Positions 42,476-52,090 of a stretch of DNA of 64,000 nt are shown here, in pieces (positions within the stretch are counted from its first letter, which is position 1; each line of letters opens with the position of its first letter). Source of the DNA: an uncultured Burkholderiaceae bacterium (GTDB taxonomy: Bacteria; Pseudomonadota; Gammaproteobacteria; Burkholderiales; Burkholderiaceae_F). The stretch is from the NCBI GenBank assembly GCA_944390675.1, contig CALXQR010000001.1, positions 124,001 to 188,000 of the forward strand, given 5' to 3'. A program made the position numbers and the translations under genes. Under the pieces are notes generated by a model. That model was not told where the DNA came from, searched no databases, and was given only the letters and a program-made list of their open reading frames with translations.

Positions 42476-44078
42476 AAGAAAAACTCTGGTTTTTCTCTCG
42501 AGTGGTATGAAATTGCACTTGAGGCCAGTGTTTTTGTGTGGTCTGCAAATTATAGATGGAGGTGGCAAGGTAAACGAGATTGCCATCTGCGTCTCTGGCC
42601 AACCTGGATGCTTGCTCATCCATGAACTGTTTCTGCGTCAACTCATCCGGGAATGACAACCATCGAGCGGTTGACACATCGGTATTTTCATACAACGCAT
42701 CCACCTTATATTCCGTAGCAAGACGCTGAGCGACAATTTCAAATTGCAGGAAACCGACAGCGCCCAAGAAAAGATGGCCCAAATCATTTTCAAAGACTTG
42801 GATGGCACCTTCTTCCCCCAACTCTTTAAGCCCTTTGTGCAGCTGTTTTGCTTTGAAAGGGTCCTTCGGACGAGCCGAGCGGAACAGTTCCGGAGCAAAG
42901 TAGGGGATGCCTGTGAAACCAAGCTTTTCACCCTCAGTCAATGTATCGCCAATATGAAGCTGACCGTGGTTATAAATACCGATAATGTCACCGGCCACCG
43001 CATCGGTCATTGTCACACGGTCATTGGCCATAAATGTCAGCGCATTGGGAATCTTCATTTCTCGATCTTCCCTTAAATGCTTAACTTTCATACCCGGGGT
43101 ATATCGACCGGAGCAAACGCGGAAAAATGCGATTCTGTCACGATGTTTCGGATCCATATTTGCCTGGATCTTGAAAACAAATCCCGTAAAAGGCTTTTCT
43201 GTCGGCTCTACTTTTCGCACGCCACCGTCACGGGGCTGGGGTTGAGGCGCCCACTGCACCAAAGCTTCCAAAACATCTTTGACACCGAAATTATTCACGC
43301 CGGAACCGAAGAAAACAGGACTCTGCTCTCCCGCTAAGAACTTTTGAAGATCAAATGGATTACTGACGCCCTTGACCAGTTCAATACTTTCGCGGACATA
43401 GCCCATTTCCATCGGGAAAAGCTCATCCAATCTCGGATTATCCAATCCTTCAATCAGTTCCTCGTTACCGGATAGACGATCCTCGCCCGGAGTAAATCGC
43501 ACCAAATGATCTTTGGTCAGAGAAAAAACGCCTCGGAAAGTCTTCCCCATGCCGATTGGCCAAGTGATAGGGACGCATTCCAACTTAAGGATTTCCTCAA
43601 TTTCACTCAGCAAATCAATGGGATCTCTGACTTCGCGGTCCATTTTATTGATGAATGTAATGATCGGCGTATTGCGTAAACGGCAGACTTCCAAGAGTTT
43701 AATCGTTTGCGCTTCCACACCTTTGGCGGCATCAATCACCATCACCGCAGCATCAACCGCCGTCAAAACACGATACGTATCTTCAGAGAAATCCTCATGC
43801 CCCGGAGTATCCAAAAGGTTAATGACATGACCGTCGTACTCAAACTGCATGACAGAGCTGGTCACTGAAATACCACGTTGCTGTTCGACTTCCATCCAGT
43901 CACTGGTAGCATGCCGAGCCGCTTTGCGCCCTTTCACGGCACCGGCCATTTGAATGGCTCCGCCGAAAAGGAGCAATTTTTCAGTCAATGTTGTTTTACC
44001 CGCATCAGGGTGGGCAATGATGGCAAATGTTCGACGCTTTTTAACATCTTTTGCCAATTGGGGATCTAAAGAAGGCAT
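42474..44078 (-). CDS. prfC: Peptide chain release factor 3
   Basis: Translational GTPase that recycles RF1/RF2 from ribosomes after termination. 534 aa, normal length. G1 AIIAHPDAGKTTLTEKLL, G2 region around GISVTSSVMQFEY, G3 DTPGHEDFSEDTYR, G4 NKMDRE, then domain II/III blocks such as VEPTEKPFTGFVFKIQANMDP-like segment (seen at about 295-315) and YENTDVSTARWL near the end. Monocistronic, convergent with hydE, divergent from the permease gene across 137 bases. Confidence 0.97.
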   Translation of the reverse strand: MPSLDPQLAKDVKKRRTFAIIAHPDAGKTTLTEKLLLFGGAIQMAGAVKGRKAARHATSDWMEVEQQRGISVTSSVMQFEYDGHVINLLDTPGHEDFSEDTYRVLTAVDAAVMVIDAAKGVEAQTIKLLEVCRLRNTPIITFINKMDREVRDPIDLLSEIEEILKLECVPITWPIGMGKTFRGVFSLTKDHLVRFTPGEDRLSGNEELIEGLDNPRLDELFPMEMGYVRESIELVKGVSNPFDLQKFLAGEQSPVFFGSGVNNFGVKDVLEALVQWAPQPQPRDGGVRKVEPTEKPFTGFVFKIQANMDPKHRDRIAFFRVCSGRYTPGMKVKHLREDREMKIPNALTFMANDRVTMTDAVAGDIIGIYNHGQLHIGDTLTEGEKLGFTGIPYFAPELFRSARPKDPFKAKQLHKGLKELGEEGAIQVFENDLGHLFLGAVGFLQFEIVAQRLATEYKVDALYENTDVSTARWLSFPDELTQKQFMDEQASRLARDADGNLVYLATSIYNLQTTQKHWPQVQFHTTREKNQSFS

Positions 44079-44215
44079 CTTTTCTTAAATTATTTCGACA
44101 ATTCAAAGCATAAAGTCAGCAATTAGGGGCCTTATTGTACCTAATTTAAGGGAAAAACCCTACGAAAAAATCGGTCGCGTTAAAATGCACGAAGTACCTT
44201 TCGGAGAAACAGAAA

Positions 44216-45520
44216 ATGAGTTATTTCCCTTCTTGGAAATTAAAAACCGAAGGCATCATCGCTCCTGATGAACGCCTGCCCACCGGACAAACATTGGCTC
44301 TGGGCATACAACACGTTGTCGCTATGTTCGGTTCCACTATTCTTGCTCCGCTGCTCATGGGTTTTGATCCCAATGTAGCGATTTTGATGAGCGGGATCGG
44401 CACGCTTATTTTCTTCTTAGTTGTCGGCGGCCACGTTCCTAGTTACTTAGGTTCCAGTTTCGCCTTTATCGGCGTTGTGATCGCTGCTACAGGATACACA
44501 GCGGGCTCGGGGCTTAATGCCAACATCAGTGTTGCTTTGGGCGGCATCATCATCTGCGGTTTGATTTATGCCATCGTTGGTCTGATTGTGATGTCCACAG
44601 GTGTGCGATGGATTGAAAAACTCATGCCGCCCGTTGTCACCGGCGCAGTTGTCGCAGTCATCGGATTAAACCTGGCTCCAACGGCCTGTAAAAGTGTCGG
44701 CACAGGCACTTTCAATGCCTGCATCGCCATCATCACAATGGTTTGTGTAGGCGCTGTCGCGGTCTATACAAGAGGACTTATCCAAAAACTTTTGATTCTC
44801 GTCGGCATTGCGCTCAGTTACGTTATTTATTTTGTCCTAGCCAACGTTATGCACTTAGGACCGGCGATTGATTTTTCCATCATCGCTAACGCCGCTTGGT
44901 TCGGCTTACCGCATTTTGCGAGCCCGACCTTTGAATTCAACGCCATTTTGCTGATTACACCGGTCGTCATCATCCTTATTGGTGAAAACTTAGGGCACGT
45001 GAAAGCCGTTACAGCCATGACCGGAAGAAATCTTGACCCTTACATGGGGCGCGCATTCTTAGGTGACGGTATCGCTACAATGTTTGCCGCAAGTTTCGGC
45101 GGCACGGGCGTTACTACATACGGTGAGAACATCGGTGTGATGGCCGCTACTCGTGTGTATTCCACTCTGATTTTTGTTGTCGCCGCCTGTTTTGCGATTG
45201 TGCTGGGCTTTTCGCCAAAATTCGGCGCCATTATTCAAACCATTCCTCAACCTCTGCTTGGCGGCGTTTCCATCGTCGTCTTTGGTTTGATTGCGGTTGC
45301 TGGAGCCCGTATCTGGGTTGTGAATCAAGTTGATTTCGGCAACAATCGTAACCTGATTGTCGCTGCCGTCACTTTGATTCTTGGCGCAGGCGACTTCACG
45401 ATTAACATTGCCGGCTTTACCCTGGGTGGTATTGGTACGGCAACATTCGGTGCCATTTTGCTCAATGCCTTGATGAATCAAGGCAGCGCACGCGAAGGTG
45501 AACCCCTCATCGAACGCTAA
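44216..45520 (+). CDS. Pyrimidine permease, NCS2 family (RutG-like)
   Basis: 434-aa nucleobase transporter with about 14 membrane segments. Very RutG-like blocks: APDERLP near the N-terminus, QHVVAMFGSTILAPLLMGFDPN, GGHVPSYLGSSFAFIGVVIAATG, MPPVVTGAVVAVIGLNLAPT, the substrate-site Glu in ILIGENLGHVKAVTAMTGRN, and GVTTYGENIGVMAATRVYST. Such proteins import uracil (and sometimes thymine or xanthine) with protons. No rut catabolic genes are adjacent, so salvage uptake is the simpler reading. Two terminators follow in tandem. Confidence 0.9.
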   Translation: MSYFPSWKLKTEGIIAPDERLPTGQTLALGIQHVVAMFGSTILAPLLMGFDPNVAILMSGIGTLIFFLVVGGHVPSYLGSSFAFIGVVIAATGYTAGSGLNANISVALGGIIICGLIYAIVGLIVMSTGVRWIEKLMPPVVTGAVVAVIGLNLAPTACKSVGTGTFNACIAIITMVCVGAVAVYTRGLIQKLLILVGIALSYVIYFVLANVMHLGPAIDFSIIANAAWFGLPHFASPTFEFNAILLITPVVIILIGENLGHVKAVTAMTGRNLDPYMGRAFLGDGIATMFAASFGGTGVTTYGENIGVMAATRVYSTLIFVVAACFAIVLGFSPKFGAIIQTIPQPLLGGVSIVVFGLIAVAGARIWVVNQVDFGNNRNLIVAAVTLILGAGDFTINIAGFTLGGIGTATFGAILLNALMNQGSAREGEPLIER

Positions 45521-45526
45521 AAAATA

Positions 45527-45566
45527 CTCCCGGCTGAAAATTTCTCTCAGTCGGGAGCTCTTTTTC
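45527..45566 (+). terminator. First terminator after the permease gene
   Basis: An 11-bp stem CTCCCGGCTGA/TCAGTCGGGAG (45527-45537 with 45547-45557; one G-U pair), 9-base loop, then CTCTTTTTC. Confidence 0.88.
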
Positions 45567-45570
45567 ACAA

Positions 45571-45605
45571 GCATTTCAGCACCCCAGGGTGCTGAAGTGC
45601 TTTTT
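45571..45605 (+). terminator. Second tandem terminator after the permease gene
   Basis: A 14-bp stem GCATTTCAGCACCC/GGGTGCTGAAGTGC (45571-45584 with 45587-45600, one G-U pair) with a 2-base formal loop and TTTTT at 45601-45605, just before the stop of the convergent peptidase gene. Confidence 0.82.
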
Positions 45606-45610
45606 AGCCA

Positions 45611-46894
45611 TTAGGCACGCTTTTCAAGCACCGGTTCGCTGACGCCGTCAACGCCAACCAAAACCAAACTCGTGAGCATTGCCAATTGCGGACCTTGGTA
45701 GGCATCCACCGGTTCATACCATTCTTTGACATTATGGTTGAAGCCTTCCTTACCGCCACCGCCTAAGGTCGTCGCCGGGACGCCCTTATTAACGGCCACA
45801 TTGTGGTCCGTCGAAGCAAAAGCGTAAGAATAAAGCGGAATACCCAAAGCGGCCATGGCACCGCGAGCGGCTTGGAGCACGCTCACGTCATCTTTTTGTC
45901 CGCCGCCGGGACGATGACCGATCGGTTCAAGCGTCAGCTTCACACCGTCTTCATCCTTATAACCCCAGCGAGCGTTTTCATCTTTAGCGGCTTGTTCAAA
46001 AATCGGAAGAATGCGGGCTTCCAGTTCGTCCAATTCCTTGGCGCCTGCGCTGCGCATATCCAATTCCATTTCGACATGGGCTGCGATTGAATTCACGGTT
46101 GTGCCGCCCTTGATCGTGCCGCAGGTAAAGGTCGTCTTGGGATCACTGACGGTTTGAATGTCTGCGATCTTAGCGATGGCTCTGCCGATTGCATGAATGG
46201 CGCTCGGCGTTCCAAAAGCGTTCCAAGAGTGTCCGCCGGGACCATCATAGTGAACGCGATAGCGCTTCGAACCCGTTGCGCCGCAAAGCACACGGTTGAC
46301 ATTTACACCGTCGACAGAAATGAAGCCGTCAATATGAATACCGCTCTTGTTGAAAAGATATTTCGAACCGCGCAGGTCACCATTGCCTTCTTCACCGACA
46401 CTGCCCACAAAAAGAATGTCGCCGACAGTTTCAATCTTAAATTCTTGCAACGTGCGCAGGACTTGCAAAATAGCCGCTAAACCACGGGCGTCATCACTGA
46501 TGCCGGGAGCTAAATAGCGGTTGCCTTCACGGCGAACCTTGGGGTTGGTTCCAGCCGGAAAAACCGTATCCAAATGCGCAGCCAAAACCAAAGTCGGACC
46601 ATTGCCTTTGCCGCTGCGGCGAGCCAGCACATTGCCTTCTTCATCAATAGAAGCCTTCAATCCCAACTCTTCGAGTCGACGCACAAAATCCTTCGCGCGA
46701 ACTTCTTCGTGGAAAGGAGGGGCTTCCACTTCTGTAATGGCGATTTGATCGGCAAGCGTTTTTTCGTCGTCGCGCTTAACGGCCTCAATTGCCGCCTTCA
46801 CAACGTCGGAAGCAACCAGTTGGTTCACCGCTGCCTGGACATGTTCCAAAACGGGCGGCATTTCCAAAGGTTTTGCATCTTTAGGATTATCCAT
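45611..46894 (-). CDS. M20-family metallopeptidase
   Basis: 427-aa zinc-dependent amidohydrolase of the M20/M25/M40 (ArgE/DapE/PepT-like) clan. Metal and catalytic motifs: LAAHLDTVFPAGT (first His and Asp), PGISDDARGLAAIL (bridging Asp), VGSVGEEGNGDLRGSKYLF (catalytic Glu-Glu), a dimerisation lid with HYDGPGGHSWNAFG, and the final ligand His in ASTDHNVAVNKGVP. Substrate is not evident; peptide or N-acyl amino-acid hydrolysis is likely. ATG at 46894 has AAGGAGCT upstream, so an upstream in-frame start at 46924 is rejected. Monocistronic, with tex further upstream on the same strand. Confidence 0.88.
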   Translation of the reverse strand: MDNPKDAKPLEMPPVLEHVQAAVNQLVASDVVKAAIEAVKRDDEKTLADQIAITEVEAPPFHEEVRAKDFVRRLEELGLKASIDEEGNVLARRSGKGNGPTLVLAAHLDTVFPAGTNPKVRREGNRYLAPGISDDARGLAAILQVLRTLQEFKIETVGDILFVGSVGEEGNGDLRGSKYLFNKSGIHIDGFISVDGVNVNRVLCGATGSKRYRVHYDGPGGHSWNAFGTPSAIHAIGRAIAKIADIQTVSDPKTTFTCGTIKGGTTVNSIAAHVEMELDMRSAGAKELDELEARILPIFEQAAKDENARWGYKDEDGVKLTLEPIGHRPGGGQKDDVSVLQAARGAMAALGIPLYSYAFASTDHNVAVNKGVPATTLGGGGKEGFNHNVKEWYEPVDAYQGPQLAMLTSLVLVGVDGVSEPVLEKRA

Positions 46895-46978
46895 ATTGAG
46901 CTCCTTTTGTATTGAACAACGCAAAACGGTTGTTTTCTTATCCCCTCGATTTTAGCAGTTTCAAGTACGCAAAAAGCC

Positions 46979-49261
46979 TTATTTTCTTAATTTCGCAAAG
47001 GCATTGGCCATAGCTCCCATCGGCATCGTCTTTTGGTTTCTCATCAAAGACTTTTGTCCTTTGCGCTCATCTTTGCGAAGCGTTTTCATGGATAGTGAAA
47101 TTCGATTACGTGCGACATCGACTTCAATCACTCGAACCTTCACAATTTGACCCACTTTAACCACTTCTCGGGGGTCTTTTACGAAACGGTCGGCCAACTC
47201 GGAGATGTGCACCAACCCGTCTTGATGTACTCCGATATCAACGAATGCTCCGAAGGCCGCCACATTGGAAACCACACCTTCAAGCTCCATATCCACTTTC
47301 AGATCTGAGATGCTTTCCACTCCTTCACGGAACACCGCCGCTTTAAATTCCGGTCGAGGATCGCGTCCGGGTTTCTCCAATTCGGCAAAAATATCCTTAA
47401 CGGTCGGAATACCAAAGCGCTCATCCGTGAAATCGGTCGCTTTAAGCTTACGAATCACCTCTTGATTACCGATTAAAGACTGAATGTCACAATGCGTTTG
47501 ATTCAAAATCTTTTCTACAACCGGATAGGCTTCCGGGTGAACCGCCGAGCAATCAAGCGGATTATCTCCCCCTGTAATACGAAGGAAACCCGCCGCCTGC
47601 TCAAACGTTTTTGCCCCTAAACGTGGCACATCTAAAAGTTCTTTTCTGTTTTTAAACGCACCATTTGCATCTCGATAGGCCACAATTGATTGAGCAACAG
47701 ACTTTGAAAGCCCTGACACTCTGGACAATAAAGGAACACTGGCTGTGTTTAAATCCACTCCGACTGCGTTCACACAATCTTCGACAACAGAATCCAACTT
47801 TTGGGCCAGATGAACTTGGTTCACATCGTGCTGATATTGACCGACACCAATAGCTTTCGGATCAATTTTGACTAATTCAGCCAGTGGATCTTGCAATCTT
47901 CTGGCGATGGATACTGCACCTCGATAACTGACGTCCATATCCGGAAACTCTTTTGCCGCCAATTCACTGGCCGAGTACACGCTCGCCCCCGCCTCACTGA
48001 CAACTACTTTCATGAGTTTGAGTTCAGGATGACGAGAAATCAATTCAGATGCCAAACGGTCCGTTTCCCGACTTGCCGTGCCATTGCCGATACTGATTAA
48101 TTGAGAACCATGACGCTTAGCTAAAGCTGCCAAAATTTCAATCGAGCGATCCCATTCCCGTCTTGGTTCATGAGGATAAATGACTCCCGTATCCAATACA
48201 GAGCCCGTCGGGGAAATAACCGCCACTTTGACACCAGTTCTGAGTCCTGGATCCAGGCCGATTACCCCTTTTTGACCTGCTGGCGCCGCCAAGAGCAAAT
48301 CCTTCAAGTTAATTCCGAAAACACGAATAGCCTCTTGTTCAGCGCGCTCTCTGATTACCTCAAAAAGTTCGCTTTCCAAATTCAAACAAATCTTTACTCG
48401 CCAAGCCCAGCGGCAAACATCTTGCAGCCAACGCTCACCCGCGCTTTCCGAATTTTTTATTCCAAAATGTTCCGCAATAATTTGCTGGCAAGGATGAGGA
48501 ATTCTTTTCTCTTCGTCTTCGGTTAATGCGACGCGAATCGAAAGAATCCCTTCTTGCCGCCCCCTGAAAAGCGCCAGAGCGCGGTGTGACGGTATGGCGG
48601 TAAGTTCCTCGTCGAAATCAAAATAATCTTTAAACTTAGCGCCTTCGGTTTCTTTACCGGCAACCACCTCCGAAACAATAAACCCGTGCTTGGTAAGAAA
48701 TGTTCTTAACTCTTCTAAAAGCTCAGCATCTTCGCTGAAACGCTCAGCCAAAATATCACGGGCACCGTTAAGCGCATCTTTCGTTGTTTTGATTCCTTTT
48801 TCATCATTAAGAAATTCAGCCGCCTCTTTTTCCGGATCCAATGACGAATCCTCAAATAACCTTTCGGCCAAAGGCTCTAGACCTGCTTCGCGTGCGATTT
48901 GCGCTCTCGTGCGCCGTTTCGGTTTGTAAGGCAAATACAAGTCTTCGATGCGCTGTTTGGTTTGCGCCTCATTGAGTGCAAGACGCAATTCATCGGTCAT
49001 TTTCCCTTGAGCTTCAATGGATTGAATCACAACGGCACGTCGTTCTTCCATATCACGCAAATAAACCAAGCGTTCCTGAAGCAACCGCAGTTGAGAATCA
49101 TCGAGTCCTCCCGTTACTTCTTTACGGTAACGCGCGATAAACGGAACCGTAGCCCCTTCATCAAGCAAAGCAATGGCCGCATTGACTTGGGCTTCCTTTG
49201 CATTAATGTCATTGGAAAGGGCAAAAACAATCCTATTGTTGGCTTCTTGAGTCAAAGGCAT
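46979..49261 (-). CDS. tex: Tex-type RNA-binding transcription accessory protein
   Basis: 760-aa conserved protein (YhgF/Tex, related to eukaryotic Spt6) that binds nucleic acid and affects transcription. Order of parts: helical N-terminal region with [17 protein letters not shown], YqgF-like RNase-H-fold domain ([26 protein letters not shown]), helix-hairpin-helix module ([42 protein letters not shown]-like segment) and a C-terminal S1 domain ([21 protein letters not shown], here cited in part, and RNRISLSMK). Full length, no anomalies. Confidence 0.96.
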   Translation of the reverse strand: MPLTQEANNRIVFALSNDINAKEAQVNAAIALLDEGATVPFIARYRKEVTGGLDDSQLRLLQERLVYLRDMEERRAVVIQSIEAQGKMTDELRLALNEAQTKQRIEDLYLPYKPKRRTRAQIAREAGLEPLAERLFEDSSLDPEKEAAEFLNDEKGIKTTKDALNGARDILAERFSEDAELLEELRTFLTKHGFIVSEVVAGKETEGAKFKDYFDFDEELTAIPSHRALALFRGRQEGILSIRVALTEDEEKRIPHPCQQIIAEHFGIKNSESAGERWLQDVCRWAWRVKICLNLESELFEVIRERAEQEAIRVFGINLKDLLLAAPAGQKGVIGLDPGLRTGVKVAVISPTGSVLDTGVIYPHEPRREWDRSIEILAALAKRHGSQLISIGNGTASRETDRLASELISRHPELKLMKVVVSEAGASVYSASELAAKEFPDMDVSYRGAVSIARRLQDPLAELVKIDPKAIGVGQYQHDVNQVHLAQKLDSVVEDCVNAVGVDLNTASVPLLSRVSGLSKSVAQSIVAYRDANGAFKNRKELLDVPRLGAKTFEQAAGFLRITGGDNPLDCSAVHPEAYPVVEKILNQTHCDIQSLIGNQEVIRKLKATDFTDERFGIPTVKDIFAELEKPGRDPRPEFKAAVFREGVESISDLKVDMELEGVVSNVAAFGAFVDIGVHQDGLVHISELADRFVKDPREVVKVGQIVKVRVIEVDVARNRISLSMKTLRKDERKGQKSLMRNQKTMPMGAMANAFAKLRK

Positions 49262-49291
49262 GGAAATACTTTCTAAATTTGAAAAATTAAA

Positions 49292-49777
49292 CTAAGACAA
49301 TTCAGACAAACAACCAGCTTGATGGCGGATATGTTCAACCAAATCCCGATCTTTTTGCTCGTAGGCCTTTCGTCTTAATGAAAGGAAAATATCGTCCTGA
49401 GGAGGTTCTGCAATATCTTCCTCATAAATGAAATGCAACTTTATGCAGTCTTGCGCTTGCGTCATCTCGATCTTAATGGTCAGACGACTCCTCGGATAGT
49501 CATCCGTGCCATCCACTTCCGTCACCATTGTTTGATTATCGGTGAATTCAACTCGATCGTTAACCGTCATGCGGCTGAAATGAAGACTTCTTTTCAAAAA
49601 ATGGCGCTCGTTTTCAAACACTTCCTGCACTTCTGAAGTCTCAAGCGGTTCAAAATATTCATGTGGATGATGCGCATAATGTTCCAGATGCCGAAAAAGA
49701 TCTGAAGTACTTAACTGCTTAAAAAGCGGATCATCTTTGTTGGCGACTTTAACAGTATGTTCATGAATCTTAAGCAT
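49292..49777 (-). CDS. DUF1857/AtaL-like SRPBCC-fold protein
   Basis: 161-aa protein resembling the DUF1857 (AtaL-like) START/SRPBCC family: FRHLEHYAHHPHEYFEPLE, then FLKRSLHFSRMTVNDRVEF and FIYEEDIAEPPQDD, with the C-terminal helix RRKAYEQKDRDLVEHIR. Family members have a helix-grip fold with a hydrophobic cavity; function unknown. Its first 8 bases overlap the end of the upstream permease gene, so it is translated with the amino-acid transporter and occupies the place where the transporter's ATPase gene would be expected. Confidence 0.78.
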   Translation of the reverse strand: MLKIHEHTVKVANKDDPLFKQLSTSDLFRHLEHYAHHPHEYFEPLETSEVQEVFENERHFLKRSLHFSRMTVNDRVEFTDNQTMVTEVDGTDDYPRSRLTIKIEMTQAQDCIKLHFIYEEDIAEPPQDDIFLSLRRKAYEQKDRDLVEHIRHQAGCLSELS

Positions 49778-50843
49778 GATGGCTTCCTTCTTTAATACGA
49801 TGCTCCAGCCAAATGCTGTAACGAGACATAATCAAACTTGAGAAGAAATAAATGGATGCGACAAACAGATAGCCTTCAATAAAGAACTGCCGCCATTGGG
49901 GATCGCCAAGAGCCAAACGCAAAGCCCCGGTCAAGTCATACATCGATACGACTGTCACCAAAGAAGTATCCATGAAAGTTGACAGCAAACTGTTGACAAG
50001 CGCAGGAATTACCGCAACAAGTGCCTGAGGCAAAATCACATAAACATAAACCTGCCAAGATTTCAGCCCCAAAGACGCTGCCGCATTAAATTGACCTTGA
50101 CTGATAGTCTGCAACCCGCCCCTAACCGTTTCGGCCATATAGGCTGCCTGAAACAGCACAATACCCAAGGCAATTCGCCAGAAACCATCAATTCCCCAAC
50201 CAGCAGGAAGCAGCAATGGAAAAATGTACGTTGCCACAAAAAGCACTGTAATGAGCGGCACACCACGAACCAACTCGATGTAACTGGCCGATAAGACTCT
50301 CAATACCGGCAATGATGAGCGCCTGCCTATTGCCAAAAGAATGCCGATAGGTGCAGAAAAGGTCATTCCGATTAACGTCAAGATGACCGTAAGAGGCAGA
50401 CCGCCCCAAGCGTCAGAATCCACTGCGGTCAGACCAAAAATGCCGCCAGCCATTAAAACAAAAAACAGAATAAAGGAAACTACCCATCCCAGACCGAGCA
50501 GCCTGAATCCTGCTTTTGTCCAAAACTTCGGAACCGCCGTAGCAACCAACATCAAAACAATAAGCGCAGTAGCGAGGCCCGCACGCCACTGCTCTTCGTA
50601 CGGATAACGTCCGAAAAGAATCAGACGCCATTTTTCTGTCACAAAACCCCAACAAGCTCCATCGGCAGAACGACACAATGCCAGATCCGGTTCACTGACT
50701 GCTCCTAAAACGCCCCAATTAAAAAACGATGCCGCAGCCCAAATCAAAACACCTGCGATAAGAATCGTTAGAAGCGAGCGGCCCGGACTGCCGAAATAGT
50801 CTTTCCGTAATGTGGAGCAAAGTGAGACGTTCGTAATCTGCAT
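49770..50843 (-). CDS. aapM: Polar amino-acid ABC transporter permease (AapM/BztC type)
   Basis: 357-aa inner-membrane permease. Eight or so hydrophobic segments; the first half is the AapM-type extension (short periplasmic loop with ALCRSADGACWGFVTEKW) and the second half the HisM-type permease domain with the EAA-loop FNAAASLGLKSWQVYVYVILPQAL. AapQ/AapM pairs form general L-amino-acid transporters in proteobacteria. Starts 9 bases after the upstream permease gene. Confidence 0.9.
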   Translation of the reverse strand: MQITNVSLCSTLRKDYFGSPGRSLLTILIAGVLIWAAASFFNWGVLGAVSEPDLALCRSADGACWGFVTEKWRLILFGRYPYEEQWRAGLATALIVLMLVATAVPKFWTKAGFRLLGLGWVVSFILFFVLMAGGIFGLTAVDSDAWGGLPLTVILTLIGMTFSAPIGILLAIGRRSSLPVLRVLSASYIELVRGVPLITVLFVATYIFPLLLPAGWGIDGFWRIALGIVLFQAAYMAETVRGGLQTISQGQFNAAASLGLKSWQVYVYVILPQALVAVIPALVNSLLSTFMDTSLVTVVSMYDLTGALRLALGDPQWRQFFIEGYLFVASIYFFSSLIMSRYSIWLEHRIKEGSHHA

Positions 50844-50852
50844 GATTGCTCC

Positions 50853-52037
50853 CTATCTCGGCGCGGCAATGACCGACGCATTGAGGCGATTCATAATCAC
50901 AGCAATCACCAAATTCAGCAGCAAGTAAACCATCATGATGATGACGATGGCTTCCAGGGCTTGTCCCATAATCACAATCGAAGTATTGCCAACACTGACA
51001 ATATCCGGATATCCGATGATAACGGCCAATGAAGAGTTCTTCGTTAAATTCATATACTGACTGGCCATCGGAGGGATAACCAATCGCAAAGACTGGGGCA
51101 AAATGACGTAACTAATTGTTTGCAGTCGAGTCATCCCCAAGGCTTCAGAGGCCATCCATTGATTTGTCGGAACAGCAAGAATACCCGCTCTGACAATTTC
51201 AGCAATCGCAGCTGACGTAAAAGTCGTCAAGCCGACCCACAAAGTTATAAATTCGGGTGTGGCGCTGGCTCCTCCGACCACTAAAAAGCCGTCTCGATGC
51301 GGCTGACTCCAGCCAAAACAAAACCCGACGGCGACCCAGACGAAGCAAGCCAAAGCAACCGCTGATAAAAACGCGCTACAACTGGCCATCAACGTCGTCA
51401 GGCGCTTAATGAGGGTCTTACGAACCAGTACAAAACAAAGTATCGCGGATACCAAGCTGATCAGATTGGCCTGCCAAAGATATTCGGGAACACTGAATTG
51501 CAGACCCGCTTTGGACAGCATGGCCCATGAGCCAAAATGGATCGGATCAAAAGAGTCCGGCAAAAATTCGGTAATAACCAGATAGATGGCAAATAATTGA
51601 ATCAAAAGGGGAATATTTCGGTAAACCTCAACGTGCGCGACACCGAGCAAGCGCACCAACGGATGGCGTGAAAGACGCATCAAACCGACAATAACCCCTA
51701 GAATGGTTGCTGTAATAATGGAAACAACGGCAACTCGTAAAGTATTCAGCATGCCCGCCAGGAACATTCTGGCGAAACTGTCATTGGAAGAAACTGAAAT
51801 CAAGGATTCGCCGATTTCAAAGCTCGCGCGATCCTGTAAAAAGGCAAAGCCGGAACGAATATCCCGAGCCTGTAGATTGTCGTAAATGTTTTGACCAAAA
51901 ACATAGACGAGACCCAAAACAAGGGCAAACACAACAAATTGCCAAAACCATTCTCGACGGCGACGATAAAGCTCACGCTGCCGCCACGAGGCATCCCCCG
52001 CCGGAACGGTTAATTTTTGTTTTGTGTTTTCGTCCAT
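50853..52037 (-). CDS. aapQ: Polar amino-acid ABC transporter permease (AapQ/BztB type)
   Basis: 394-aa permease, partner of AapM. A cytoplasmic N-terminus (PAGDASWRQRELYRRRREW) precedes the first helix; a long periplasmic loop (FAFLQDRASFEIGES) follows, as in AapQ. The EAA loop reads MASEALGMTRLQTISYVILPQ near residue 300 and ends in NLTKNSSLAVIIGYPDI. ATG at 52037 is chosen; an in-frame TTG at 52064 lies inside the stem-loop that separates it from the binding-protein gene. Confidence 0.9.
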   Translation of the reverse strand: MDENTKQKLTVPAGDASWRQRELYRRRREWFWQFVVFALVLGLVYVFGQNIYDNLQARDIRSGFAFLQDRASFEIGESLISVSSNDSFARMFLAGMLNTLRVAVVSIITATILGVIVGLMRLSRHPLVRLLGVAHVEVYRNIPLLIQLFAIYLVITEFLPDSFDPIHFGSWAMLSKAGLQFSVPEYLWQANLISLVSAILCFVLVRKTLIKRLTTLMASCSAFLSAVALACFVWVAVGFCFGWSQPHRDGFLVVGGASATPEFITLWVGLTTFTSAAIAEIVRAGILAVPTNQWMASEALGMTRLQTISYVILPQSLRLVIPPMASQYMNLTKNSSLAVIIGYPDIVSVGNTSIVIMGQALEAIVIIMMVYLLLNLVIAVIMNRLNASVIAAPR

Positions 52038-52047
52038 ATTGATCAAA

Positions 52048-52071
52048 ATGGCGGTTGAAATCAACCGCCAT
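52048..52071 (-). repeat. Stem-loop between binding-protein and permease genes
   Basis: An 11-bp perfect inverted repeat with arms ATGGCGGTTGA and TCAACCGCCAT (plus-strand 52048-52058 and 52061-52071) lies 19 bases after the aapJ stop and 10 bases before the aapQ start. It has no T-run. Such hairpins after binding-protein genes usually protect the upstream mRNA and lower permease expression. Confidence 0.7.
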
Positions 52072-52090
52072 TCTTACTCATTTGCAATCG

